64,000 nucleotides of DNA from Rivibacter subsaxonicus. Its GTDB lineage: Bacteria; Pseudomonadota; Gammaproteobacteria; Burkholderiales; Burkholderiaceae_C. Each line of letters starts with the position of its first letter. The first letter of the stretch is position 1. Positions 34,056-42,717 of the stretch are shown here, in pieces. Made by a program: the position numbers and the translations under genes. The notes below the pieces were generated by a model. The model saw only the letters and a list, made by a program, of their open reading frames with translations, ran no database searches and had not been told where the DNA came from. Location: positions 652,829-716,828 of the forward strand of contig NZ_SHKP01000004.1 of the NCBI RefSeq assembly GCF_004217215.1, given 5' to 3'.

Positions 34056-34937
34056 GTGAACCAACTCGAACTTCCGACCCGGCCGCAGACCGCCACCGCG
34101 CGTGGCATCAGCGAGCCGATCGCCACGCCCTGGCATGAATTCGGCCCGGGCGGCGGCGCCTGGATGCTGCACCCGGCCGACCTGCGCGCGCTCGATCCCT
34201 TCGTGCTGGTCGATCACTTCCAGCTCGGCCAGCCGGTCTTCGCGCCGCACCCGCACGCCGGCTTCTCGGCGGTGAGCTACCTGTTCGAGGACAGCGCGGA
34301 CGGGCTGCTCAACCGCACCTCGCTCGGCGAGAAGAACTTCATCGCACCCGGCAGCCTGCAATGGTTCCAGGCCGGCCGCGGCGCGATGCACGACGAGGCG
34401 CCGCGCACCCCGGGCCGGGCCGCGCACGGGCTGCAGGTTTTCGTCAACTCGGCCGCCGCCAACAAGAACGCCGAGCCGGCCTCGTTCAGCCGCGACGCAG
34501 CCGAGATCGCCGTGGTCGAGCGCGAAGGTGCGCGGGTGCGCGTGGTGCTCGGCGAGTTCGCCGGCCACAGCGTGCGCTTCGGCGCCCACACGCCGGTGAC
34601 GCTGCTCGACATCACGCTCAGCGCCAACGCGACGCTCGAGGTGCCGCTGCCGCGTGCCTTCAGCGCCTTTGCCATCGTCGCGCGCGGTGCGTTGGCCGGG
34701 CATCGGGTCGATGGCCCGCATGCGCTGCGCTTCGACGCCGCCGGCGATGTCGTGCGGCTGGCGGCCGGGCCTGAGGGCGTGCAGCTGGTGCTGCTGGCCG
34801 GCGCGCCGATCGGCGAGCCGCTGGCCGCGCGCGGCCCCTTCATCGGCAACGGCCCGACCGAGGTCAACGACATGATCCGCCGCTTCCAGCGCGGCGAGAT
34901 GGGCGAGCTCGCGCCGATCCATCCCGCCACATCCTGA
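34056..34937 (+). CDS. Second pirin family protein
   Basis: The 293-aa protein starts at GTG 34056, with AAGGAG at 34044-34049. Its cupin blocks are DPFVLVDHFQLGQPVFAPHPHAGFSAVSYLFE, GSLQWFQAGRGAMHDEAP and HGLQVFVNSA, so the metal His/Glu set is partly conserved. It differs from the first pirin in the longer N-terminus and the C-terminal pirin_C domain with GEFAGHSV and ENDMIRRFQRGEMGEL-type ending. The two copies suggest related but separate substrates. Confidence 0.9.
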   Translation: MNQLELPTRPQTATARGISEPIATPWHEFGPGGGAWMLHPADLRALDPFVLVDHFQLGQPVFAPHPHAGFSAVSYLFEDSADGLLNRTSLGEKNFIAPGSLQWFQAGRGAMHDEAPRTPGRAAHGLQVFVNSAAANKNAEPASFSRDAAEIAVVEREGARVRVVLGEFAGHSVRFGAHTPVTLLDITLSANATLEVPLPRAFSAFAIVARGALAGHRVDGPHALRFDAAGDVVRLAAGPEGVQLVLLAGAPIGEPLAARGPFIGNGPTEVNDMIRRFQRGEMGELAPIHPATS

Positions 34938-34969
34938 ATCCCGTTCAACCTCTCACGCAGAAAGCTTTC

Positions 34970-35533
34970 ATGACCAGCAGTTCCAAGATCGTCGTTGTCT
35001 ACCACTCCGGCTACGGCCACACGCAGAAGGTTGCCGAGGCGGTGGCCGAGTCGGCCCGCGCCAGCCTGCTGAAGATCGATGCCGAGGGCAACCTGCCCGA
35101 AGCTGGCTGGGAGCAACTGGCTGCCGCCGACATGATCGTGTTCGGCTCGCCGACCTACATGGGCACGGTGAGCTGGCAGTTCAAGAAGTTCGCCGACGCC
35201 AGCAGCAAGCCCTGGTTCCGCCAGGCCTGGAAGAACAAGCTCTTCGCCGGCTTCACCAACTCGGCGACGATGAACGGCGACAAGCACTCGACGCTGCACT
35301 ACTTCATGACGCTGGCCATGCAGCACAGCGGGCTGTGGGTGGGCACCGGGCTGATGCCGAACAACAGCAAGGCCGCCACGCGCGACGACATCAACTACGT
35401 CGGCTCCTTCGCCGGGCTGATGACGGTGTCTCCGTCGGACGCCTCGCCCGAGGAGATGGTCGCGGGCGACATCGCCACCGCCAAGGCCTTCGGCGGCCGG
35501 CTGCTCGAGACGGCAGCGCACTTCGCCGGCTAG
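34970..35533 (+). CDS. Flavodoxin/WrbA-like NAD(P)H-dependent oxidoreductase
   Basis: The 187-aa protein has the FMN-phosphate loop VVYHSGYGHTQKVAEAV at its N-terminus, FGSPTYMGTVSWQFKKFAD in the middle and TNSATMNGDKHSTLHYF near residue 100, as in the flavodoxin_2/WrbA group. It probably reduces quinones by two electrons in the cytoplasm. It follows the pirins in the same direction with a 32-bp gap. Pairing with pirins suggests handling of quinone or flavonoid products. Confidence 0.9.
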   Translation: MTSSSKIVVVYHSGYGHTQKVAEAVAESARASLLKIDAEGNLPEAGWEQLAAADMIVFGSPTYMGTVSWQFKKFADASSKPWFRQAWKNKLFAGFTNSATMNGDKHSTLHYFMTLAMQHSGLWVGTGLMPNNSKAATRDDINYVGSFAGLMTVSPSDASPEEMVAGDIATAKAFGGRLLETAAHFAG

Positions 35534-35564
35534 CATCAGGTCGTTCAGGCAACGGGAGGCGACG

Positions 35565-36161
35565 ATGGCTGCAGCCAGCAAGGTGCTCGTGATCGCGGGC
35601 AGCGCCCGTGAAGGCGCGTTCAGCGTCAAGCTGGCCAAGGTCGCCGCCGCCGCGCTCGCGGCGGCCGGTGCCGAGACCACCCAACTCGACCTGCGCGCGC
35701 TCGGCCTGCCGATCTACGACGGCGACCTCGAGGCCGCGCACGGCGTGCCCGACGGCGCCCGCACGCTGCGCGACGCGCTGCTCGCGCACGACGCGATGCT
35801 GCTGGTCACGCCCGAGTACAACGGCTTCCCGACGCCGCTGGTGATCAATGCCTTCGACTGGCTCTCGCGCCTCAAGCCCGAGGGCAGCGCGCCGGCCGGT
35901 CTCGGCGCGAGCGCCGGCAAGCCATGCGCGCTGCTGTCGAGCTCGCCCGGGCCGCTCGGCGGCCTGCGCAGCCTCAACCTGATGCGTCAGTTCCTGGGCC
36001 TGACGATCGGCATGCTGATCGTGCCGCAGCAGTTCGCGCTGGTCCGCGCCGGCGAGGCCTTCGGGCCCGATGGCGCGCTGCTCGACGCCAAGGCACAGCA
36101 GTCCGTGGACGGTGTTGCTGCCGCGCTGCTCAGGCTGAGCAACGCCCTGCGCAAGGCCTGA
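35565..36161 (+). CDS. NADPH-dependent FMN reductase family protein
   Basis: The 198-aa protein shows VLVIAGSAREGAFSVKLA (phosphate loop), DGDLEAAHGVPDGA and the hallmark LLVTPEYNGFPTPLVINAFDWLSR. GPLGGLRSLNLMRQFL follows. This fits the NADPH:FMN reductase/azoreductase-like ChrR-YieF group, which reduce flavins, quinones or chromate. GGGAGG lies before the ATG. It is the last clear member of the pirin operon. Confidence 0.92.
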   Translation: MAAASKVLVIAGSAREGAFSVKLAKVAAAALAAAGAETTQLDLRALGLPIYDGDLEAAHGVPDGARTLRDALLAHDAMLLVTPEYNGFPTPLVINAFDWLSRLKPEGSAPAGLGASAGKPCALLSSSPGPLGGLRSLNLMRQFLGLTIGMLIVPQQFALVRAGEAFGPDGALLDAKAQQSVDGVAAALLRLSNALRKA

Positions 36162-36201
36162 GCTCGTACAACGCAGCCGGCGCCGCCGCTAAAGTGGCGG
36201 C

Positions 36202-36927
36202 ATGGAGTACGTCACCCCGATCGTTCGCGTCTTTCCCTGGGCCGACTGGGCCGCGCTGGCCTGGTTCTTCATCGCCTGGATCGGCTATGCGCGTTTCGCC
36301 CACCGGGCTGCCGCCACGCAGCCATCGCTGCTGGGCACCATGCAGCGGGTGCGTCGCGACTGGATGCTGCAGGCCACCTACCGCGACGTGCGCATGCTCG
36401 ATGGCTCGGTGCTGCAGAACCTGTCGACGAGCCCGAGCTTCTTTGCGTCGACCACGATCCTGATCATCGGCGGCCTGCTGGCCGTGCTCGGCACCACCGA
36501 CAAGGCGACCGAACTGGTGCGCGAGATCCCGTTCGTCGCGCGCACCACCTCGCTGATCTTCGATCTCAAGCTGGTGCTGATGCTGGCGATCTTCACCTAC
36601 GCCTTCTTCCGCTTCACCTGGAGCATGCGCCAGTACACCTTCGGCGCGCAGCTCGTGGCCTCGGTGCCGGAGGCGCGCCAGATCGAGGCGCTTGGCGAGG
36701 CGGGTGCAGCGGTGCGCGAGGCCTTTGCCGACCGGGCCGCCCGCATGATCGGCCTCGCCGCCGAGACCTTCAACGACGGGCTGCGGGCCTACTACCTGAG
36801 CTTTGCGGCCATCGGCTGGTTCTTCGCGCCGCTGGTGTTCGTGGTGGCCACCGCCGCGGTGATCCTGATCCTCTACCTGCGCGAGTTCCACTCCGACGCG
36901 CTGACGGTGCTGCGCGAGTTGCAGTAG
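36202..36927 (+). CDS. DUF599 membrane protein
   Basis: The 241-aa protein has about four helices and the family stretches MQRVRRDWMLQATYRDVRMLDG, NLSTSPSFFASTTILIIGGL and FFRFTWSMRQYTFGA. DUF599 proteins are inner-membrane proteins of unknown function, found in many proteobacteria. No clear Shine-Dalgarno precedes the ATG at 36202. It lies between the pirin operon and the kdp operon and is probably independent of both. Confidence 0.88.
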   Translation: MEYVTPIVRVFPWADWAALAWFFIAWIGYARFAHRAAATQPSLLGTMQRVRRDWMLQATYRDVRMLDGSVLQNLSTSPSFFASTTILIIGGLLAVLGTTDKATELVREIPFVARTTSLIFDLKLVLMLAIFTYAFFRFTWSMRQYTFGAQLVASVPEARQIEALGEAGAAVREAFADRAARMIGLAAETFNDGLRAYYLSFAAIGWFFAPLVFVVATAAVILILYLREFHSDALTVLRELQ

Positions 36928-36936
36928 CGCGCGCCG

Positions 36937-36983
36937 TTACGCCGTCTTTACGGCCGCCGGCTTCGCCTTTACCCCGCCTTGAC
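36937..36983 (+). promoter_or_regulatory. Candidate KdpE-type tandem T-rich repeats upstream of kdp
   Basis: TTAC motifs start at 36937, 36948 and 36969, and TTGAC starts at 36979. Spacings of 11, 21 and 10 bp put them on one face of the helix, as expected for an OmpR-family response regulator bound in tandem. TTGACG (36979-36984) could also be a -35 element. The array lies 56-102 bp before the first ORF of the operon. Confidence 0.4.
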
Positions 36984-37038
36984 GGCCTTGTGGCCAGACT
37001 CTTCCGTATCGGAACACCGACCCGGAAGGGTTCACCAC

Positions 37039-37143
37039 ATGGACTTCATCTTCATTGCCGCGCTGATCGCCCTGGTGGCGGCTATGGGCGCGGCCATCGC
37101 CGGCTGCGAGCGGCTGATCAAGAGCAAGGGAGGGCGCGCGTGA
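37039..37143 (+). CDS. 34-aa membrane peptide at the head of the kdp operon
   Basis: An ATG at 37039, with GGAAGGG 9 bases upstream, opens MDFIFIAALIALVAAMGAAI, continuing AGCERLIKSKGGRA. It is one membrane helix with a basic C-terminal tail. Its TGA overlaps the kdpF ATG by one base. It differs from KdpF but has the same size class. A second KdpF-like stabilising peptide is one possibility. The strong ribosome site and coupling favour a real gene. Confidence 0.6.
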   Translation: MDFIFIAALIALVAAMGAAIAGCERLIKSKGGRA

Positions 37144-37232
37144 TGGACGCCCTCTACGTGATCGGGGCGATCGTCGCCATCGGCCTCGGCGCCTACCTCG
37201 TGTTCGCGCTGCTGTGCGCGGAGGAGTTCTGA
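37143..37232 (+). CDS. kdpF: Potassium-transporting ATPase small subunit KdpF
   Basis: The 29-aa peptide [20 protein letters not shown], ending FALLCAEEF, has the single helix and length of KdpF, which stabilises the KdpABC complex in the membrane. GGGAGGG lies 8 bases upstream. It is placed directly before kdpA, as in most kdp operons. Confidence 0.85.
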   Translation: MDALYVIGAIVAIGLGAYLVFALLCAEEF

Positions 37233-37233
37233 G

Positions 37234-39030
37234 ATGAACGCTTCCGCCTGGATGCTGCTGGTCGCATTTGCAGCCGCGGTGCTCGCGGTCTCGTGGCCGC
37301 TCGGCCGCTACCTCGTGTGCGTCATGGAGGGCCGGCTCGAGTTCGTCAGGCCCGTCGAGCGCGCGCTGTTCAGGCTCGCTGGCATCGACCCCGAGGCCGG
37401 CATGGGCTGGAAGCCCTACGCGCTGGGCGTGCTGCTGTTCAACGCGCTCGGCCTGGCGCTGGTCTACGGCGCGCAGCGGCTGCAAGGCTTGCTGCCGCTC
37501 AACCCGCAGGGCTTCGGCGCGGTGTCGCCCGATTCCTCGTTCAACACCGCGGTCAGCTTCGTCACCAACACCAACTGGCAGGGCTACGGCGGCGAAAGCA
37601 CGATGAGCTACCTGACGCAGATGGTGGCGCTGGTAGGCCAGAACTTCTTCTCGGCCGCCACCGGTATCGTCGTCGTGATCGCGCTGATCCGTGGCTTCGC
37701 AGCGAAGTCCTCGGGCTCGCTCGGCAACGTCTGGGCCGACCTGACGCGAGCCACGCTGTGGATCCTGCTGCCGATCAGCTTCGTGCTCGCGCTGTTCTTC
37801 GTCAGCCAGGGCGTGATCCAGAACTTCAAGCCCTACGAGACGGTCACCACGCTCGAGACGCTCAGCTACTCGGTGCCCAAGCTCGACGCCGAGGGCCAGC
37901 CGCTGAAGGACGCCGCCGGCGCCGCCGTCACCGAGGAAGTGAAGACCCAGGAGCAGACGCTCGCGATGGGCCCGGTCGCCTCGCAGCTGGCGATCAAGAT
38001 GCTCGGCACCAACGGCGGCGGCTTCTTCAATGCCAACTCGGCGCATCCCTACGAGAACCCGAACGCGCTGTCGAACTTCTTCCAGATGCTGGCGATCTTC
38101 GCGATCCCGGGCGCGCTGTGCTTTGCCTTCGGCCAGATGGTCGGCGACCGGCGCCAGGGCGTGGCGGTGTTCGCGGCGATGGCGATCATGTTCACCGCCT
38201 TCGCCATCGGTGCGACGCACTTCGAGCAGCAGGGCAACCCGCTGCTCGCCGCAGCCGGCGCCGACCAGCAGGCCTCGCTCACGCAGCCCGGCGGCAACAT
38301 GGAAGGCAAGGAGGCCCGCTTCGGCATCGCCGCCAGCAGCCTGTTTGCCACCATCACCACCGCCGCCTCGTGCGGCGCCGTCAACGCGATGCACGACAGC
38401 TTCACCCCGCTCGGCGGCGCGGTGCCGCTGGTGCTGATGCAACTGGGCGAGGTGGTCTTCGGCGGCGTCGGCTCGGGCCTCTACGGCATGCTGATCTTCG
38501 CGATCATGGCGGTGTTCCTGGCCGGGCTGATGATCGGCCGCACGCCGGAGTACCTGGGCAAGAAGATCGAGGCGGCCGAGATGAAGATGGTCTCGATCGC
38601 GATCCTCGTCACGCCGGTGCTGGTGCTGGCCGGCACCGCGATCGCGGTGATGAGCGAGGCCGGCCGCGCCGGCATCGCCAACCCGGGTGCCCATGGCTTC
38701 AGCGAGATCCTCTACGCCCTGTCCAGTGCCGCCAACAACAACGGCAGCGCCTTTGCCGGCCTGTCCGCCAACACACCGTTCTACAACTGGTTGCTCGGCC
38801 TTGCGATGTGGTTCGGCCGCTTCGGCGTGATCGTGCCGGTGCTGGCGATCGCCGGTTCGCTGGCGGCCAAGAAGCGCATCGCCGCCACCGAGGGATCGAT
38901 GCCGACGCATGGCCCGCTTTTCGTCGTGCTGCTGATCGGCACCGTGCTGCTGGTCGGCTTGCTCAACTACGTGCCTGCGCTGGCACTCGGCCCGGTCATC
39001 GAGCACCTCGTCCTCTGGCCGAAGCTCTAA
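37234..39030 (+). CDS. kdpA: Potassium-transporting ATPase channel subunit KdpA
   Basis: The 598-aa membrane protein contains the four selectivity-filter loops of the SKT-like channel: [34 protein letters not shown] and [10 protein letters not shown]. KdpA takes up K+ from the periplasm and passes it through a tunnel to KdpB. The ATG follows a GGAGGAG site that lies inside the kdpF end. Length and motifs are complete, so the pump should be functional. Confidence 0.98.
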   Translation: MNASAWMLLVAFAAAVLAVSWPLGRYLVCVMEGRLEFVRPVERALFRLAGIDPEAGMGWKPYALGVLLFNALGLALVYGAQRLQGLLPLNPQGFGAVSPDSSFNTAVSFVTNTNWQGYGGESTMSYLTQMVALVGQNFFSAATGIVVVIALIRGFAAKSSGSLGNVWADLTRATLWILLPISFVLALFFVSQGVIQNFKPYETVTTLETLSYSVPKLDAEGQPLKDAAGAAVTEEVKTQEQTLAMGPVASQLAIKMLGTNGGGFFNANSAHPYENPNALSNFFQMLAIFAIPGALCFAFGQMVGDRRQGVAVFAAMAIMFTAFAIGATHFEQQGNPLLAAAGADQQASLTQPGGNMEGKEARFGIAASSLFATITTAASCGAVNAMHDSFTPLGGAVPLVLMQLGEVVFGGVGSGLYGMLIFAIMAVFLAGLMIGRTPEYLGKKIEAAEMKMVSIAILVTPVLVLAGTAIAVMSEAGRAGIANPGAHGFSEILYALSSAANNNGSAFAGLSANTPFYNWLLGLAMWFGRFGVIVPVLAIAGSLAAKKRIAATEGSMPTHGPLFVVLLIGTVLLVGLLNYVPALALGPVIEHLVLWPKL

Positions 39031-39050
39031 GCCATACCAGGTCAAACATC

Positions 39051-41129
39051 ATGACTCGCAAGACATTCAATCTGTTCGACCCGGCGCTGGTGAAGCCGGC
39101 CCTGGTCGATGCCTTCAGGAAGCTCGACCCGCGCGTGCAATGGCGCAACCCGGTGATGTTCGTGGTCTACGTCGGCAGCCTGTTCACCACCGCGCTGGCG
39201 GTGCAGGCGGCCGGGGGCCAGGGCGACGCGCCCTTCGGCTTCGTGCTGGCGGTGACGCTGTGGCTGTGGTTCACGGTGCTGTTCGCCAACTTCGCCGAGG
39301 CGCTGGCCGAGGGTCGCAGCAAGGCGCAGGCGGCCTCGCTGCGCGGCCTGAAGAAGCAGAGCTGGGCCAAGAAGCTCAAGGAGCCGAAGTTCGGCTCGGA
39401 GTGGCACATGCTCGAGGCCGTCAACCTGCGCAAGGGCGACGTCGTGCTGGTCGCGGCGGGTGAGCTGATTCCCACCGATGGCACCGTCATAGAGGGCGTG
39501 GCCACGGTCGACGAGAGCGCCATCACCGGCGAGTCGGCGCCGGTGATCCGCGAGAGCGGCGGCGACTTCTCGGCCGTGACCGGCGGCACCCGCGTGATGA
39601 GCGACTGGATCGTCGTTCGCGTCGACGTGAACCCGGGCGAGACCTTCGTCGACCGCATGATCGCGATGGTCGAGAACGCCAAGCGCAAGAAGACTCCCAA
39701 CGAGATCGCGCTGACGATCCTGCTGGTGGCGCTGACGCTGGTCTTCCTGGTCGTCACCGTCACGCTGCTGCCGTTCTCGCTGTTCAGCGTTCAGGTGGCG
39801 GGCGCCGGCTCACCGGTCTCGCTGACCGTGCTGGTCGCGCTGCTGGTGTGCCTGATCCCGACCACCATCGCCGGCCTGCTGTCGGCCATTGGCGTGGCCG
39901 GCATGAGCCGGATGATGGCGGCCAACGTGATCGCCACCTCGGGCCGCGCGGTCGAGGCGGCCGGCGACGTCGACGTGCTGCTGCTCGACAAGACTGGCAC
40001 CATCACCCTCGGCAACCGCCAGGCCAGCGCCTTCATCCCGGCGCCCGGCGTGAGCGAGGCCGAACTGGCAGACGCCGCGCAGCTGGCCTCGCTGGCCGAC
40101 GAGACGCCCGAGGGCCGCAGCGTCGTGGTGCTCGCCAAGCAGAAGTTCAATCTGCGCGAGCGCGACCTGCAAAGCCTGGGTGCGCACTTCATCGCCTTCA
40201 CCGCGCAGACTCGCATGAGCGGCGTCACGCTCGCGGGCCGCACGGTGCACAAGGGCGCCGGTGACGCGATCCGCAAGCATGTGGAAGCGCTCGGTGGCGC
40301 CTGGCCGGCCGCGCTGCAGACGCAGATAGACGACGTGGCCCGCCGCGGCAGCACGCCGCTGGTGGTGGCCGACGCCGATGCCAAGGGCGCCCGCGTCCTC
40401 GGCGTGATCGAGCTCAAGGACATCGTCAAGGGCGGCATCAAGGAGCGCTTTGCCGAGCTGCGCCGCATGGGCATCAAGACCGTGATGGTCACCGGTGACA
40501 ACCGGCTCACCGCCGCGGCGATCGCCGCCGAGGCCGGCGTCGACGACTACCTGGCCGAGGCCACGCCGGAGCAGAAGTTATCGCTCATCCGCTCGCACCA
40601 GAGCGAAGGCCGGCTGGTCGCGATGACCGGCGACGGCACCAACGACGCACCGGCACTCGCGCAGGCCGACGTCGCGGTGGCGATGAACTCGGGCACCCAG
40701 GCCGCCAAGGAGGCCGGCAACATGGTCGACCTCGACAGCAATCCGACCAAGCTGATCGAGATCGTCGAGACCGGCAAGCAGATGCTGATGACGCGCGGCG
40801 CTCTGACCACCTTTTCGGTGGCCAACGACATCGCCAAGTACTTCGCGATCATCCCGGCCGCCTTCGTGACGATCTATCCGCAGCTTGGCGCGCTCAACCT
40901 GATGGGTCTCAACAGCCCGAGCAGCGCGATCCTGTCGGCGGTGATTTTCAACGCACTGGTGATCGTGTTCCTGATCCCGCTCGCGCTCAGGGGCATCAGG
41001 TACCGCGCCATTGGCGCCAGCGCGCTGCTGCGCCGCAACCTGCTGGTGTTTGGTGCCGGCGGCGTGATCGTGCCCTTCATCGGCATCAAGGCGATCGACC
41101 TGCTGCTCGGTGCGGCCGGCCTGTTCTGA
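39051..41129 (+). CDS. kdpB: Potassium-transporting P-type ATPase catalytic subunit KdpB
   Basis: The 692-aa P-type ATPase has the actuator motif ITGESAPV, the phosphorylation site [14 protein letters not shown], the hinge [14 protein letters not shown] and [23 protein letters not shown]. The short membrane part with [19 protein letters not shown] is typical of KdpB. It hydrolyses ATP to drive K+ import with KdpA and KdpC. The start at 39051 lies 20 bp after kdpA; the apparent longer frame over kdpA is a shadow. Confidence 0.98.
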   Translation: MTRKTFNLFDPALVKPALVDAFRKLDPRVQWRNPVMFVVYVGSLFTTALAVQAAGGQGDAPFGFVLAVTLWLWFTVLFANFAEALAEGRSKAQAASLRGLKKQSWAKKLKEPKFGSEWHMLEAVNLRKGDVVLVAAGELIPTDGTVIEGVATVDESAITGESAPVIRESGGDFSAVTGGTRVMSDWIVVRVDVNPGETFVDRMIAMVENAKRKKTPNEIALTILLVALTLVFLVVTVTLLPFSLFSVQVAGAGSPVSLTVLVALLVCLIPTTIAGLLSAIGVAGMSRMMAANVIATSGRAVEAAGDVDVLLLDKTGTITLGNRQASAFIPAPGVSEAELADAAQLASLADETPEGRSVVVLAKQKFNLRERDLQSLGAHFIAFTAQTRMSGVTLAGRTVHKGAGDAIRKHVEALGGAWPAALQTQIDDVARRGSTPLVVADADAKGARVLGVIELKDIVKGGIKERFAELRRMGIKTVMVTGDNRLTAAAIAAEAGVDDYLAEATPEQKLSLIRSHQSEGRLVAMTGDGTNDAPALAQADVAVAMNSGTQAAKEAGNMVDLDSNPTKLIEIVETGKQMLMTRGALTTFSVANDIAKYFAIIPAAFVTIYPQLGALNLMGLNSPSSAILSAVIFNALVIVFLIPLALRGIRYRAIGASALLRRNLLVFGAGGVIVPFIGIKAIDLLLGAAGLF

Positions 41130-41145
41130 TATCGAGGAAACCCAG

Positions 41146-41721
41146 ATGAAGACACTGATTCGTCCCGCGCTGGTGCTGTTTGCCACGCTCACCGTCGTCA
41201 CCGGCGTGCTCTACCCGCTGGCCGTCACCGGCCTTGCGCAGCTCGCGTTTCCGAGCCAGGCCAACGGCAGCCTGATCGAGCGCGACGGCAAGCTGGTCGG
41301 CTCCACGCTGATCGGCCAGTCGTTCAGCGACCCGAAGCACTTCTGGTCGCGCCCCTCGGCGACCGGACCGATGGCCAACAACGCCGGCGCCTCCAGCGGC
41401 TCCAACAAGGGTCCGCTGAACCCGGCGCTGGTCGATGACGTCAAGGCACGCATCGAGGCGCTGCGCGCCGCCGATCCGGACAACAGCGCCGCCGTGCCGA
41501 TCGACCTCGTCACCGCCTCGGCCAGCGGCCTCGACCCGCACATCAGCCGCGCCGCGGCCGACTGGCAGGCGCCGCGCGTGGCGCGCATGCGCAAGCTGCC
41601 GCTGTCCCAGGTCCAGGCGCTGGTCGAGCAGCACACCGAGCGCCCCTGGCTGTTCCTCGGCGAGCCGATCGTCAACGTGCTGCAACTCAATCTCGCGCTC
41701 GATGCACTGCCGGCCCGCTAG
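41146..41721 (+). CDS. kdpC: Potassium-transporting ATPase subunit KdpC
   Basis: The 191-aa protein has one N-terminal membrane helix ([24 protein letters not shown]), then the periplasmic domain with [32 protein letters not shown] and [13 protein letters not shown], all KdpC signatures. The end has [22 protein letters not shown] lies upstream of the ATG. It stabilises the KdpAB assembly. Confidence 0.97.
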   Translation: MKTLIRPALVLFATLTVVTGVLYPLAVTGLAQLAFPSQANGSLIERDGKLVGSTLIGQSFSDPKHFWSRPSATGPMANNAGASSGSNKGPLNPALVDDVKARIEALRAADPDNSAAVPIDLVTASASGLDPHISRAAADWQAPRVARMRKLPLSQVQALVEQHTERPWLFLGEPIVNVLQLNLALDALPAR

Positions 41722-41751
41722 CATCTGTCCCGCCACGGAAGGGGACAAGCC

Positions 41752-42717
41752 ATGCTGATCAATTGCGTCGTCTATGAAGAAGGCCGCAAGCTCGCCGACA
41801 TCCCGGTCGAGGCGATCAGCGAGCATGTGCATCAGCCCAGGCGATTCGTCTGGGTCGCGCTGGCCGACGCCACCGATGCCGAACTCGACGAGATGCAGCA
41901 CGAGTTCGGCCTGCACCCGCTGGCGGTGGAAGACGCCCGCCACGGCCACCAGCGGCCCAAGATCGAGGAGTACGGCGACCAGCTCTTCGCGGTGATGCAC
42001 CTGGTCGACGTGTCGGTCGCCGATGCACCGTTGGGCGAGGTCAACGTCTTCGTCGGCCCCAACTTCGTGCTCTCGGTGCGCAACCACAGCCCGGCCGGAT
42101 TCCTCGGCGTGCGGGCGCGCGCCGAGCGCGAGCCCGAGCTGCTGGCGCACGGCTCGAGCTTCGTGTTCTATGCGCTGATGGATGCGGTGGTCGACCGCTA
42201 CTTCCCGCAGCTCGACCTGCTCGAGACCGAACTCGAGTCGATCGAGGCCCAGATCTTCGCGCGCGGCACCGCGCGGCCCAACATCGAGCGGCTCTACGCG
42301 CTCAAGCGCCGCGCGATCGTGCTGCGCCATGCCGTGGCGCCGTTGCTCGAGGCCGTCGGCAAGCTGCATGGCGGCCGGGTACCGGCGGTGTGCAGCAACA
42401 CCACGCATTACTTTCGCGACGTGGCCGACCACCTGATGCGCATCAACGCTGCGCTCGACGGCATCCGCGACACGATCGGCACCGCGATCCAGGTCAACCT
42501 GTCCATGGTGACCATCGAGGACGGCGAGACCATCAAGCGCCTGGCCTCGTGGGCCGGCATCTTCGCCGTCGCGACCGCCTTCGCCGGCATCTGGGGCATG
42601 AACTTCGACGTGATGCCGGAACTGAAGTGGCGCTGGGGCTATCCCTTCGCGCTCGGGCTGATCGCGCTGACCTGCGGGTTGTTGTGGCGGCGGTTTCGGC
42701 GCGCGGGATGGCTGTGA
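41752..42717 (+). CDS. corA: CorA family magnesium/cobalt transporter inside the kdp operon
   Basis: The 321-aa protein has the cytoplasmic funnel domain (residues 1-250) and two C-terminal helices, with the pore-mouth motif GIWGMNFDVMPEL (GMN) between them. CorA passes Mg2+ or Co2+/Ni2+ down the membrane potential. It begins 30 bp after kdpC and overlaps kdpD by 10 bp, so it belongs to the same transcript. In the usual kdpFABCDE order nothing lies between C and D. Co-production of a divalent channel with the K+ pump would link K+ and Mg2+ homeostasis. Confidence 0.95.
   Translation: MLINCVVYEEGRKLADIPVEAISEHVHQPRRFVWVALADATDAELDEMQHEFGLHPLAVEDARHGHQRPKIEEYGDQLFAVMHLVDVSVADAPLGEVNVFVGPNFVLSVRNHSPAGFLGVRARAEREPELLAHGSSFVFYALMDAVVDRYFPQLDLLETELESIEAQIFARGTARPNIERLYALKRRAIVLRHAVAPLLEAVGKLHGGRVPAVCSNTTHYFRDVADHLMRINAALDGIRDTIGTAIQVNLSMVTIEDGETIKRLASWAGIFAVATAFAGIWGMNFDVMPELKWRWGYPFALGLIALTCGLLWRRFRRAGWL

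Noticed and set aside
37293-41129. 1278-codon plus-strand frame suggesting a KdpA-KdpB fusion
   Set aside because: The first half is an out-of-frame, Arg/Ala-rich reading of kdpA. KdpB proper starts at 39051 with a family-typical N-terminus.
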